From assembly GCA_047639575.1 (NCBI GenBank), contig JBLIOB010000047.1:1-19657 (forward strand): a stretch of 19,657 nt of DNA. The letters are read 5' to 3'. Source of the stretch: JBLIOB01 sp047639575 (GTDB taxonomy: Bacteria > Bacteroidota > Bacteroidia > Flavobacteriales_D > Parvicellaceae). The notes under the pieces were generated by a model, which was given only the letters and a program-made list of their open reading frames with translations, was not told where the DNA came from and did not search any database. Of the stretch, positions 7,911 through 15,063 are shown one piece after another. The position numbers and the translations under genes are program-made. How positions within the stretch are numbered: position 1 is the stretch's first letter; every line of letters begins with the position of its first letter.

Positions 7911-9122
7911 ATGAATTTACATGAATACCAAGGGAAATCAATACTTGCAAGTTTCGGAGTAGCGATTCAAAGAGGGGTTGTTGCTTCTAGTGCAGAAGAG
8001 GCAGTTGAAAAAGCTAAACAGTTAAGTGCCGATACAGGTACGGAGTGGTTTGTAGTGAAGGCCCAGATCCACGCAGGTGGAAGAGGGAAAGGTACCGTTA
8101 CCGAAACAGGTTCTCATGGAGTTGTTTTGGCAAAAGGATTAGATAAGGTTGCAGATGTGGTAAACGGAATCGTTGGAGGACATTTAGTAACTGCTCAAAC
8201 TTCTGATGAAGGCAAATTGGTAAACAAAGTTTTAATTGCTGAGGATGTATACTATCCAGGTGAAGAAGAGACGGAGGAGTTTTACGTATCTGTACTGCTC
8301 AATAGAGAAACAGGTAGAAACATCATCATGTATTCTCCAGAAGGAGGGATGAATATTGAAGAGGTTGCTGAAAAAACACCTGAATTAATTTTCAAAGAAG
8401 AAATTGATCCTAAAGTAGGACTGCAAGGATTTCAATGTAGAAAGATTGCTTTTAACCTTGGCCTTTCAGGTAAGGCAATGAAAGACATGACAAAATTCAT
8501 AAAAGCATTATACAATGCGTATGAAGGATGTGATGCAGCAATGTTTGAAATTAACCCGGTGCTGAAGACTTCAGATTCTAGAATTATAGCAGTTGATTCT
8601 AAGGTGACATTGGATGGAAATGGTCTTTATAGACATCCTGATTATGCGGCCATGAGAGATACATCAGAAGAGGACCCTATGGATGTTGAAGCTGGAGAAG
8701 CTGGTCTGAACTATGTGAATTTAGATGGAAACGTTGGTTGTATGGTAAACGGAGCTGGTTTAGCAATGGCTACTATGGATATCATTAAAATGTCTGGCGG
8801 GGAACCTGCTAACTTTTTAGATGTTGGTGGTACTGCTGATGCAGAAAGAGTTGAGAAAGCTTTTAACTTAATATTGAAAGATGCAAAAGTTGAAGCAATC
8901 TTAGTTAACATTTTTGGAGGTATTGTAAGATGTGATCGTGTTGCTCAAGGAGTAGTGGATGCGTATAAGAGCATTGGAAATATTCCAGTACCAATTATCG
9001 TAAGATTACAAGGAACGAATGCCATTGAAGCCAAAGAAATAATTGATAATTCTGGATTGAATGTTCATTCAGCAATTACATTACAAGATGCTGCAGACCG
9101 AGTGAAGGACTGTGTAGCTTAA
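7911..9122 (+). CDS. sucC: succinyl-CoA synthetase (ADP-forming) beta subunit
   Basis: SucC forms succinyl-CoA synthetase with SucD and makes ATP or GTP from succinyl-CoA in the TCA cycle. The 403-residue protein is full length. It begins with MNLHEYQGKSILASFGV, the start of the ATP-grasp domain, with the nucleotide-binding KAQIHAGGRGKG near residues 47-58 and the metal-binding FEINPVLKT around 208-216. The C-terminal ligase domain shows GCMVNGAGLAMATMD, NFLDVGGTA, and VNIFGGIVRCDRVAQGV. Residues 254-260 carry a short acidic insertion (EEDPMDVE) like those of Bacteroidota SucC. sucD is not adjacent. The gene is monocistronic: its own promoter precedes it and a terminator follows. A diverged copy of its last 40 codons occurs at 12158-12280. 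Confidence 0.97.
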   Translation: MNLHEYQGKSILASFGVAIQRGVVASSAEEAVEKAKQLSADTGTEWFVVKAQIHAGGRGKGTVTETGSHGVVLAKGLDKVADVVNGIVGGHLVTAQTSDEGKLVNKVLIAEDVYYPGEEETEEFYVSVLLNRETGRNIIMYSPEGGMNIEEVAEKTPELIFKEEIDPKVGLQGFQCRKIAFNLGLSGKAMKDMTKFIKALYNAYEGCDAAMFEINPVLKTSDSRIIAVDSKVTLDGNGLYRHPDYAAMRDTSEEDPMDVEAGEAGLNYVNLDGNVGCMVNGAGLAMATMDIIKMSGGEPANFLDVGGTADAERVEKAFNLILKDAKVEAILVNIFGGIVRCDRVAQGVVDAYKSIGNIPVPIIVRLQGTNAIEAKEIIDNSGLNVHSAITLQDAADRVKDCVA

Positions 9123-9140
9123 GACACGTTTTAAATTTAT

Positions 9141-9175
9141 AAAGCCCTTCTGCTTTTGGTAGAGGGGCTTTTTTA
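9141..9175 (+). terminator. terminator of sucC, possibly bidirectional
   Basis: AAGCCCTTCT pairs with AGAGGGGCTT (one G-U) around a short loop and runs into a T-tract. On the minus strand the same hairpin is followed by a T-rich stretch, so it might also stop transcripts of the permease gene that ends at 9271. Confidence 0.8.
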
Positions 9176-9270
9176 TATCGAAGAGTTTAGAATTAAGTTT
9201 GAAGAACAGCACCAATCAAGTGTGTAGGAAACTTTAATCGTCCTTATAATTACGATCAAATGACCTAAAT

Positions 9271-10641
9271 TTATTTAGTTTTAATTTGGGTTTGCCTTAA
9301 TTTTAAAAAATTGATTTTACCATCTCTATTTGCAATATAAAATAAGATAATAGCAAATATTAAAAAAATCAAGAACGGACCCCAGAGCCCAATAAAAATT
9401 GGCATGGATTCGGATTCCACCCACTTTTCGCCCAGTTGGCTTAAAAAGTAATGAATGAGGAATAAGCCTAAAGTTATTATAACAGCGGATCCAATGCCAT
9501 TTCTGTTTAAAATGACCCCTAGGGCTGCAGCAATAAAAAAGAACAAAATGCAAGTGAAAGATAATAGTACCTTTTGGTTGATTAATATTCTCGATTGAAT
9601 GAGCGTGTCTTTTTTTGATAATGCAAATCGAGCAGATTGGCTAATAATAGGGTCCATTCGGTGACTTGCTTCGGTATTTAAAATATCCCTAAAATCTATA
9701 GTTGATAACTGAAGTAGTTCAGACGAATCTAAAGAATGCAATCTAATGTATTGCTCGATAAAATTCGATTGGGCTAACTTGCTTTCAATCATTAACGAAT
9801 CTTGAACTCCGATCAATTGAGCGAGTGAAAACCATTCTAGATTAATGCTTTTAAGATTACTCTGAGTTAAATTATTTAGTGTCATACTTATATTGAACTC
9901 AAGTTCATCAAAGTCGACTATTGAATATGGAACCTTAAGCTTAGGGAGTGCGCTTTCTTCAATTTCCTCTGTAATTTGGCCGTTTTTTAATTTGATGTTT
10001 AAATTCCTAGTTAACTCATTTGGAGAGATTACTCCAATTTCTGCATGTACTTCCCTGTTGAAAACTCGGCTATCGTTTGGAGAATCTTTAAACGAATTAA
10101 TTGCTTTATCTTGAAAAATTAAAACGTCCTTATATTCGCCTGGAATTTCTGTTTTTTTTCCAACTTTAATGGTATATCCATTTATTCCATCACTAAACTG
10201 ACCCTCCTTTATCAAAAGATCAGGTTTTGAATTATAAATTGAGTATAATGTCGATTGTAAATTCAGTTTGGCAACTGGCCAAATGTTATTAGAAAATATA
10301 AAGGCGACTATTGCTAACCCTACATTAGCGATTATTAGACTTCGAAGAACTCTAAACATACTGGAGCCTGCGGTTTTAAAGGCAATGATTTCTAAATTTT
10401 CAGAAAAATTTCCAATTGTGTAAATGGTAGCCAAGAATATCGATAAGGGGAGGACTAAAGGAATGGTTTTACAACTGGCGTATAATATTAACTCAATAAT
10501 AGTAATGGGATTAATACCTTTGCCAATTAAATCATCAAAATACAGCCAGATTAATTGTAAATCAAAAATTAGAAGTAATAGAAAAAAAGATAACAAAAAT
10601 GGCCTAAAAAATGACTTAAGTATGTACCAATCTAAGATCAT
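9271..10641 (-). CDS. LptF/LptG family permease (YjgP/YjgQ)
   Basis: 456-residue inner-membrane protein of the LptF/LptG family, which with LptB extracts lipopolysaccharide and passes it to the LptC-LptA bridge. Hydrophobic segments fall near residues 10-33, 50-73 and 100-120, then a large hydrophilic periplasmic domain (about 125-360), then three further helices (about 365-385, 393-412, 424-446), the family layout. The start region MILDWYILKSFFRPFLLSFF resembles the conserved first helix. The periplasmic part is longer than in the roughly 360-residue E. coli proteins, usual for Bacteroidota. I cannot tell LptF from LptG. The gene stands alone, about 85 nt downstream of the MauE-like gene. 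Confidence 0.88.
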   Translation of the reverse strand: MILDWYILKSFFRPFLLSFFLLLLIFDLQLIWLYFDDLIGKGINPITIIELILYASCKTIPLVLPLSIFLATIYTIGNFSENLEIIAFKTAGSSMFRVLRSLIIANVGLAIVAFIFSNNIWPVAKLNLQSTLYSIYNSKPDLLIKEGQFSDGINGYTIKVGKKTEIPGEYKDVLIFQDKAINSFKDSPNDSRVFNREVHAEIGVISPNELTRNLNIKLKNGQITEEIEESALPKLKVPYSIVDFDELEFNISMTLNNLTQSNLKSINLEWFSLAQLIGVQDSLMIESKLAQSNFIEQYIRLHSLDSSELLQLSTIDFRDILNTEASHRMDPIISQSARFALSKKDTLIQSRILINQKVLLSFTCILFFFIAAALGVILNRNGIGSAVIITLGLFLIHYFLSQLGEKWVESESMPIFIGLWGPFLIFLIFAIILFYIANRDGKINFLKLRQTQIKTK

Positions 10642-10725
10642 TACTTGTGGTTGTTAAATGTATTCTTGGATCAACTGGTTGACTTTTGAAATTGATTACA
10701 AGTTAGAACATATAACTTGCCTAAG

Positions 10726-11604
10726 TTACTTTACATCTTTTAGGAAAACATCAATCTCTTGATAAGCGCTGGCGTTTAAATTTCTGCCGTTCCAATATTT
10801 TGAAATTTCACCGTCTTTAACTGCAAACAATCCAGGCAGAATACTTCCATTAAAATTTAAGAATTTATCAACAGGTAACATAAAATGTTTAAATCTTACG
10901 TTGGTACTTTCAATGAAATTAATTGCGTCTATCTCCTTCTCAGTCATTAATATTAGTAATATTTTATGCGCAGAATGATTTAATTTATTTAATCGAATGG
11001 CAGCAGATTTGCAATGTTTGCATTTAGTGGCGAAAAATACAATTAAACCTGAATTCGGAACTTCAAAATTTATTTCGTTTTCAAGTAAAGTCGTATTCCA
11101 GGTTTTCTCTGTGGATTGAGAATCAAGACTATAAGGAGAATAATACATCAACCCCACAACCGACAAGCTAAAGCTTCCAATGAATATTAATTTAGCCCAT
11201 TTTTGCCAAATTGAAGCGCAATGTTTGTATAGTAAAACAATTAATAGTGCAAGGATTACAAAGTTTTTGATGAGTGACTCTATAGAACTCATTTCAATTA
11301 ACTCACCAAAACATCCGCAGTTTTCTAGATTATGTCCCGTTGCTATCTGAATTCCAAGGAATAATGTGAAACCGCTAATTAAACCTACCGCCATCCACAC
11401 TAGCCACCTGCGATAAATGACTATAAATGAAAATCCAATGAAATACTCAATAAAGATTAATCCACGGGCCGCTAACCCAGCGATTTTCCAATTAGACAGG
11501 TAATCATAAACCTGAGTCTCTAACCCCTCAATGGAATACTGCTTTGTGTATGCGCTGACAATAAAAATAGTGCCAATAAAAATTCGAATTACTTTATAGA
11601 CCAT
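10726..11604 (-). CDS. MauE/DoxX-like membrane protein fused to thioredoxin-like domain
   Basis: 292 residues from the ATG at 11604; an upstream in-frame GTG (11628) lies inside the terminator of the preceding gene and is rejected. The N-terminal half has four or five helices and the MauE/BT_3928-type motif NCGCFGE (Cys96, Cys98), preceded by ATGHNLE. After a last helix near residue 140 comes a periplasmic thioredoxin-like domain with a CKHC active site (Cys195-Cys198) in FFATKCKHCKSAA. Such proteins are thought to move electrons or disulfides across the membrane to periplasmic partners. The neighbour upstream is a small Cys-rich lipoprotein, a plausible disulfide client, but this pairing is inference. 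The family call is good; the substrate is unknown. Confidence 0.82.
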   Translation of the reverse strand: MVYKVIRIFIGTIFIVSAYTKQYSIEGLETQVYDYLSNWKIAGLAARGLIFIEYFIGFSFIVIYRRWLVWMAVGLISGFTLFLGIQIATGHNLENCGCFGELIEMSSIESLIKNFVILALLIVLLYKHCASIWQKWAKLIFIGSFSLSVVGLMYYSPYSLDSQSTEKTWNTTLLENEINFEVPNSGLIVFFATKCKHCKSAAIRLNKLNHSAHKILLILMTEKEIDAINFIESTNVRFKHFMLPVDKFLNFNGSILPGLFAVKDGEISKYWNGRNLNASAYQEIDVFLKDVK

Positions 11605-11615
11605 AATAAATGGAC

Positions 11616-11648
11616 AAAAAAAAGCCACAATTAAAATTGCGGCTTTTA
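11616..11648 (-). terminator. terminator of the Cys-rich lipoprotein gene
   Basis: On the minus strand AAAAGCCGCAAT pairs with ATTGTGGCTTTT (one G-U) and is followed by a run of eight T. It lies between the lipoprotein gene and the MauE-like gene, so the latter needs its own promoter or read-through. Confidence 0.8.
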
Positions 11649-11668
11649 AATATTAAATGAACTATTAA

Positions 11669-11890
11669 TTAATCAATAGTACAAGCATAAGTATAATCTC
11701 CAATAGTCTGATTTCCACTTTCACAAGCAGTTTCCACATCTTTTTTCTTGCCGTTAATAGTTGATGTACTGCTAGTTGTAGCCGTAGCTCCGGTAGTATC
11801 AGTTATCGTACAAGTGCACGTGTAATCTTTTTTACAAGAGGTAAGACTGAATGCTCCAATTATAATTGTTGCGAATAATACTTTTTTCAT
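11669..11890 (-). CDS. small Cys- and Thr-rich lipoprotein, unknown function
   Basis: 73 residues. The N-terminus MKKVLFATIIIGAFSLTSC is a clear type II signal with lipobox LTSC (Cys19). The mature part of about 55 residues has four further Cys (CTC at 25-27, one in TACES, one in TYACTID) and a Thr/Ser/Ala-rich stretch, so two disulfides are possible. No family is recognised. Its own terminator separates it from the MauE/thioredoxin gene. A weak promoter-like TAGTTTG lies upstream on the minus strand, one base short of consensus spacing. Confidence 0.72.
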   Translation of the reverse strand: MKKVLFATIIIGAFSLTSCKKDYTCTCTITDTTGATATTSSTSTINGKKKDVETACESGNQTIGDYTYACTID

Positions 11891-12157
11891 TTTATCTGGG
11901 TTTTAATTATTTTGATTCGCAAACTACGAAAACAAAATTAAAAAAAGAAATATTTAGATCAAGAATCATATTATTACGGGTTATCACGTACTTGTAAATC
12001 GCTAGTAATGAGAAAGAAAATAACCCAGAGAAATAGACAATTAGTTAAAAAAAATATGCAATTTTAATTATACGCCTACCAAAATTTATACGTAGGAAAA
12101 ATGTGCAAGTACTATATATGTAACAATATAGACGAGCCGTATCGGAATTCCCACATA
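11891..12157. other. AT-rich intergenic stretch without recognisable gene
   Basis: About 270 very AT-rich bases. The minus-strand side should hold the promoter of the Cys-rich lipoprotein gene. The right edge, from about 12131, may extend the sucC relic, since GGAATTCC resembles the GGAAATATTCC of sucC upstream of the clearly homologous part. I see no ORF or RNA gene. Confidence 0.4.
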
Positions 12158-12280
12158 GTTAGACTTCAAGGAATCAACACTATTGAAGCAAATGAAATAA
12201 TTGATAATTCTGAATTAAACGTTCGTTTAGCCTTTACATTGCCAGACGTATTAGAGAGAGCGAAGCGCGGTGTAGCTTAA
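12158..12280 (+). pseudogene. relic of a second sucC, last 40 codons only
   Basis: In one frame this reads VRLQGINTIEANEIIDN, continues to ERAKRGVA and ends in a stop. It aligns without gaps to the last 40 residues of the intact SucC at 9000-9122: I count 26 of 40 residues and about 93 of 123 bases identical, including the 18-base run GAAATAATTGATAATTCT. Many differences are synonymous or conservative, so the donor was a diverged functional sucC and not a recent copy of the local gene. Upstream homology fades within about 25 bases. A strong terminator follows 17 bases after the stop. No usable start exists, so it should not be expressed as SucC. Confidence 0.85.
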
Positions 12281-12297
12281 AATTAACTTTGAAATTG

Positions 12298-12343
12298 AGC
12301 CCTTCCCGTCCCGAAATTTCGGGATAGGGAAGGGCTTTTTTTT
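12298..12343 (+). terminator. strong terminator after sucC relic
   Basis: A two-part stem: AGCCCTTCCC (12298-12307) pairs with GGGAAGGGCT (12327-12336), enclosing the palindrome TCCCGAAATTTCGGGA (12309-12324). Eight T follow. It points in the relic's direction. Its sequence differs from the terminator of intact sucC, so it was not duplicated from there. Confidence 0.9.
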
Positions 12344-12366
12344 GATCTGGATTTGGTAACCAGTAA

Positions 12367-12762
12367 TTATTCTTTTTCTAGAGGCGAGTAATCGAGCTCT
12401 GAAGGCACATATAGATGATTATATTCGTATATATGAATTTCTGTAGGAGCCGGGTTTTCAATTTTCATAACGTCATTTAAACCCGTTAGTCCATAGTAAA
12501 ATAAGAGCAGCACTAACATTGTGAAAATGATGGTAATAGGAGCTAAAATCATAAGATTCCAACGTTTTATAGAAATTCCTTGCGTTCTGTGCTTTTCTTT
12601 GATTAATGTTAGTTGAATTTCGGTCAATTCTGATTTAATTGGTTTTCTAGAGAGGGAAACTGTTTCGCTAGTAACCATAATAGGATTCTTACCTCTCCTG
12701 TTTTTTAATTGAGCTCGATTAAATTGATTGCTTTTAAGCGGGGCTTTTTTTTGTCCAAGAAT
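12367..12762 (-). CDS. one-TM paralogue 3 of the NRxQLxRR/SRxPIK family
   Basis: The canonical ATG (12678) gives 103 residues starting just before LSRKPIKSELT, with one transmembrane helix (WNLMILAPITIIFTMLVLLL) and a short outside tail ending DYSPLEKE. The frame is open upstream and encodes FNRAQLKNRRGKNP, matching the NRAQLNRR and NRDQLKRR motifs at the same place in the two upstream paralogues. The real N-terminus is therefore further upstream. No ATG, GTG or TTG occurs there; the best candidate is ATT at 12762, 4 nt after the preceding stop, giving 131 residues (start ILGQKKAPLKS). Predicted: basic cytoplasmic N-terminus, one TM, short periplasmic tail. Function unknown. Last gene of a three-gene operon. 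Confidence 0.72.
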   Translation of the reverse strand: MLGQKKAPLKSNQFNRAQLKNRRGKNPIMVTSETVSLSRKPIKSELTEIQLTLIKEKHRTQGISIKRWNLMILAPITIIFTMLVLLLFYYGLTGLNDVMKIENPAPTEIHIYEYNHLYVPSELDYSPLEKE

Positions 12763-12766
12763 TGCT

Positions 12767-13195
12767 TTAATTAAATCGATTTAACGGCTCAGGTTCAATT
12801 GGAGAATAATCTCTTGATGACGGATCTAAATCTATGAAACCGCTCGATCCAGGACGTTGACCGTAGGTCATTACTTCTTCATGAGGATGATCCATCGCCT
12901 TGTCGAGTCCTTTTAATAATCCAATGCCAATGTAGAGTAGAATAGCTGATGTAAATGCGGTGATGATGAGGAAAGTAATTCGGTTTGATCTTCTTTTCTT
13001 CAGTGCAATCAGCTTTTGTCGCTTGGCAATTGTTAATTTTTCTTTATCCGTTAAATTTGATTTAATTGGTTGCCGAGATTTAGCTATATTTTGATTTCCT
13101 GAATGGATTGGGTACTGTTTATCCCTTCGCTTTAATTGATCGCGATTGAACTTTAAGCTGATGCCCATACTGGTTGAATGACCTCCGCTGCTCAT
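12767..13195 (-). CDS. one-TM paralogue 2 of the NRxQLxRR/SRxPIK family
   Basis: 142 residues. A short polar start (MSSGGHSTSMGISLK) is followed by FNRDQLKRR, the SRQPIKSNLTDKEKL motif, and a dense Lys/Arg patch (KRQKLIALKKRRSNR). One TM helix (ITFLIITAFTSAILLYIGIG) then leads to an outside tail with DHPHEE and the end motif DYSPIEPEP. The motif order is the same in all three tandem genes, so they arose by duplication. The start ATG overlaps the stop of the upstream paralogue (ATGA), suggesting coupled translation. I recognise no family and predict only the topology: positive-inside basic N-terminus, C-terminus out. Confidence 0.75.
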   Translation of the reverse strand: MSSGGHSTSMGISLKFNRDQLKRRDKQYPIHSGNQNIAKSRQPIKSNLTDKEKLTIAKRQKLIALKKRRSNRITFLIITAFTSAILLYIGIGLLKGLDKAMDHPHEEVMTYGQRPGSSGFIDLDPSSRDYSPIEPEPLNRFN

Positions 13196-13533
13196 ATTCC
13201 AGTCCTATTAACTTGATAAGTGGAAATGATCACATCCTGATCTGCTATATATTCTAGAAATAAGTGGAAAGAATAGGTACCTATGACAAGGGTAGCAAGA
13301 ACACCAATCATTAAAAACATGTTTTTCGTTCGTCTTAGCTTAGCTAAACGCTGATATTTTGCTTTATAGTTCTCGATTTCTTCTGGCGAAGTTTTTTCCT
13401 TAATCGGTCTGCGAGATAATGATATTTGATCAGGCGAAGCTAGATCAAGATTCATTTTAGGTCGTCTATTTAGCTGTGCACGATTTCCTTCGTACCCTTG
13501 ATTCATGCCGCTATGTATGCCGAAAAGCCCCAT
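13192..13533 (-). CDS. one-TM paralogue 1 of the NRxQLxRR/SRxPIK family
   Basis: 113 residues, first gene of the tandem set. It starts MGLFGIHSGMNQGYEG, then GNRAQLNRRPKMN, LSRRPIKEKTSPEEIE, a basic patch (KYQRLAKLRRTKN), a TM helix (MFLMIGVLATLVIGTYSFHL) and a short tail ending YQVNRTGI, without the DYSP motif of its two paralogues. Upstream on the minus strand TACTTTG is close to a -7 box but one base short. Function is unknown. Shared motifs and overlapping stops and starts show the three are one unit. Confidence 0.75.
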   Translation of the reverse strand: MGLFGIHSGMNQGYEGNRAQLNRRPKMNLDLASPDQISLSRRPIKEKTSPEEIENYKAKYQRLAKLRRTKNMFLMIGVLATLVIGTYSFHLFLEYIADQDVIISTYQVNRTGI

Positions 13534-13586
13534 GTCTAGTTTAACGCAAAGTAGAAAATCAAGTAAAAATTATAGGATAAACGGTA

Positions 13587-13991
13587 CTATTCTTCTTTTT
13601 TGAAATCCAAAGAGATTGAATTTACACAGTACCTAACTCCAGTTTCGGTTGGGCCGTCATTAAATAGGTGACCAAGATGTCCGCCACATTTATTACAAAG
13701 GATTTCAACCCTTTTCATTCCGTGAGTCTCATCGCTAGTTTTAGTAACCTTCCCTTCAATTTCACTGTCGAAACTTGGCCACCCACATCCACTGTCAAAT
13801 TTTTGTGCGTCTGTAAATAAATCTTCTCCACATCCTTTACAGGTATAGATGCCTTTATCAGCATGATCGTTAAACTCACCTGTAAATGGTCTTTCTGTTC
13901 CTTTTCGTCTTAAAACATCGAATTCTGCAGGTGTTAACTCTGCTTTCCATTCGTCTTCTGTTTTACGAATAATAAATTTCTTTTCATCCAT
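13587..13991 (-). CDS. msrB: peptide-methionine (R)-S-oxide reductase MsrB
   Basis: MsrB reduces the R-form of methionine sulfoxide in oxidised proteins, using thioredoxin. At 134 residues it is a complete stand-alone domain. The four zinc ligands are Cys51/Cys54 (CKGCGEDL) and Cys99/Cys102 (CNKCGGHLGH). The catalytic Cys122 is in RYCVNSISLDF. FDSGCGWPSF contains Cys69, the usual position of a resolving Cys. There is no signal peptide, so it is cytoplasmic. It is divergent from the transglutaminase-like gene, sharing a 72-nt AT-rich intergenic region. Confidence 0.96.
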   Translation of the reverse strand: MDEKKFIIRKTEDEWKAELTPAEFDVLRRKGTERPFTGEFNDHADKGIYTCKGCGEDLFTDAQKFDSGCGWPSFDSEIEGKVTKTSDETHGMKRVEILCNKCGGHLGHLFNDGPTETGVRYCVNSISLDFKKEE

Positions 13992-14063
13992 GTGATAACC
14001 GAAGTATATTTAATGCGTTAAATATAAGTTAAAGCTAATTTGTTGAGGTTATAAAACAACTGA

Positions 14064-15050
14064 GTGGAAGAAAAAGTTCAAATAAAGAAGAAGTGGTATC
14101 AGAAGATGTTGACTCAGAATGAGCAAACACCTAAATTTTTAATAGCGGTCATTACTGCAATTATCTCTTTGCCCACTTTTATTGTAGTGTATGGTTACGT
14201 TCCAACAATCCGATTGCCTTTTGGACAAGGGCTACGAATTGATCATTTTTTAACTTTTATTGTTGTATTTATTGCCGTTTATTTTCTAGTCAAGAAATTA
14301 CACATTCTGGTATATGCCGTGTGTATAATTGGACTTGGAGTGCTCACTTTTACAAATTTCCAAGGCACATATGGTTTAAAGGATTTGTATTATGATTATT
14401 CCACCATGTTGTATGGTCTGCAAGCTCAGAACAAAAAGATTAATTTCGATGAATGGCAGAATGTCCAATTTTACAGCGCTAAACACATATTAAAAGCAGT
14501 GGATTATAAGGCTGTAGATGTTCGAAAAACAGGAACTAATTATGCGATAACAAATTTCCAAGATTATGAGTATTTACACCGTCATCGAAAGATGATTCAA
14601 TATTTCAGCGTTTTTAAGGAAGTGCGGGCAAGGTGGAATTATGTTTATGATCCCTTTGAAGAGGATTATTACGCAAGTACCAGTGAGACCATTGAACAAC
14701 TTGAGTACGATGATAAATTTAAAGGAGACTGCGATGATTATTCAATTTTAATGGGTGGTCTTATTAAGTCTATCGGTGGTGAAGTAAGATTAGTTAGAAC
14801 CACTGTGTATTTAGCTGATTCTTCAAAAGTTGGGCATTTATATCCAGAGGTAAAAATTGGAGATGCAAAATCACTAGAAGCTGCCATCTATATTATCAAA
14901 GCCGAATTATTCCACAAGGAGTCTAAAAACAAATCAATCTTCTATTACAAAGATGAAGATGGGTACATTTGGTTGAATTTTGATTACAACGATTACTATC
15001 CTGGTGGAAAGTATCAAAGCTTTATTAGAGAAAGTGTATTGGAATTATAG
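14064..15050 (+). CDS. membrane protein with transglutaminase-like domain
   Basis: 328 residues, GTG start; an in-frame stop lies immediately before, so no earlier start exists. Two or three TM helices occupy residues about 23-100 (FLIAVITAIISLPTFIVVYG; FLTFIVVFIAVYFLV; ILVYAVCIIGLGVLTF). The rest is soluble and carries a papain/transglutaminase-fold triad: Cys223 in FKGDCDDYSILMGGL, His258 in VGHLYPEV, Asp307 in WLNFDYNDYYPGG. In this superfamily such domains are cysteine proteases, amidases or cross-linkers, so the reaction is open. It is followed 13 nt later by a second, soluble transglutaminase-like gene, so the two are probably co-transcribed and may act together. Confidence 0.78.
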   Translation: MEEKVQIKKKWYQKMLTQNEQTPKFLIAVITAIISLPTFIVVYGYVPTIRLPFGQGLRIDHFLTFIVVFIAVYFLVKKLHILVYAVCIIGLGVLTFTNFQGTYGLKDLYYDYSTMLYGLQAQNKKINFDEWQNVQFYSAKHILKAVDYKAVDVRKTGTNYAITNFQDYEYLHRHRKMIQYFSVFKEVRARWNYVYDPFEEDYYASTSETIEQLEYDDKFKGDCDDYSILMGGLIKSIGGEVRLVRTTVYLADSSKVGHLYPEVKIGDAKSLEAAIYIIKAELFHKESKNKSIFYYKDEDGYIWLNFDYNDYYPGGKYQSFIRESVLEL

Positions 15051-15063
15051 GACCAATAAATAG

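Noticed and set aside
11605..11628. GTG start for the MauE/thioredoxin gene
   Set aside because: The eight extra codons lie in the terminator hairpin and T-run of the preceding gene; the ATG at 11604 starts a proper first helix.
12731..12753. Plus-strand AAGC..GCTT hairpin with T-run, terminator-like
   Set aside because: The stem is only 4 bp, no plus-strand gene ends before it, and the T-run is the antisense of two Lys codons in the extended paralogue.
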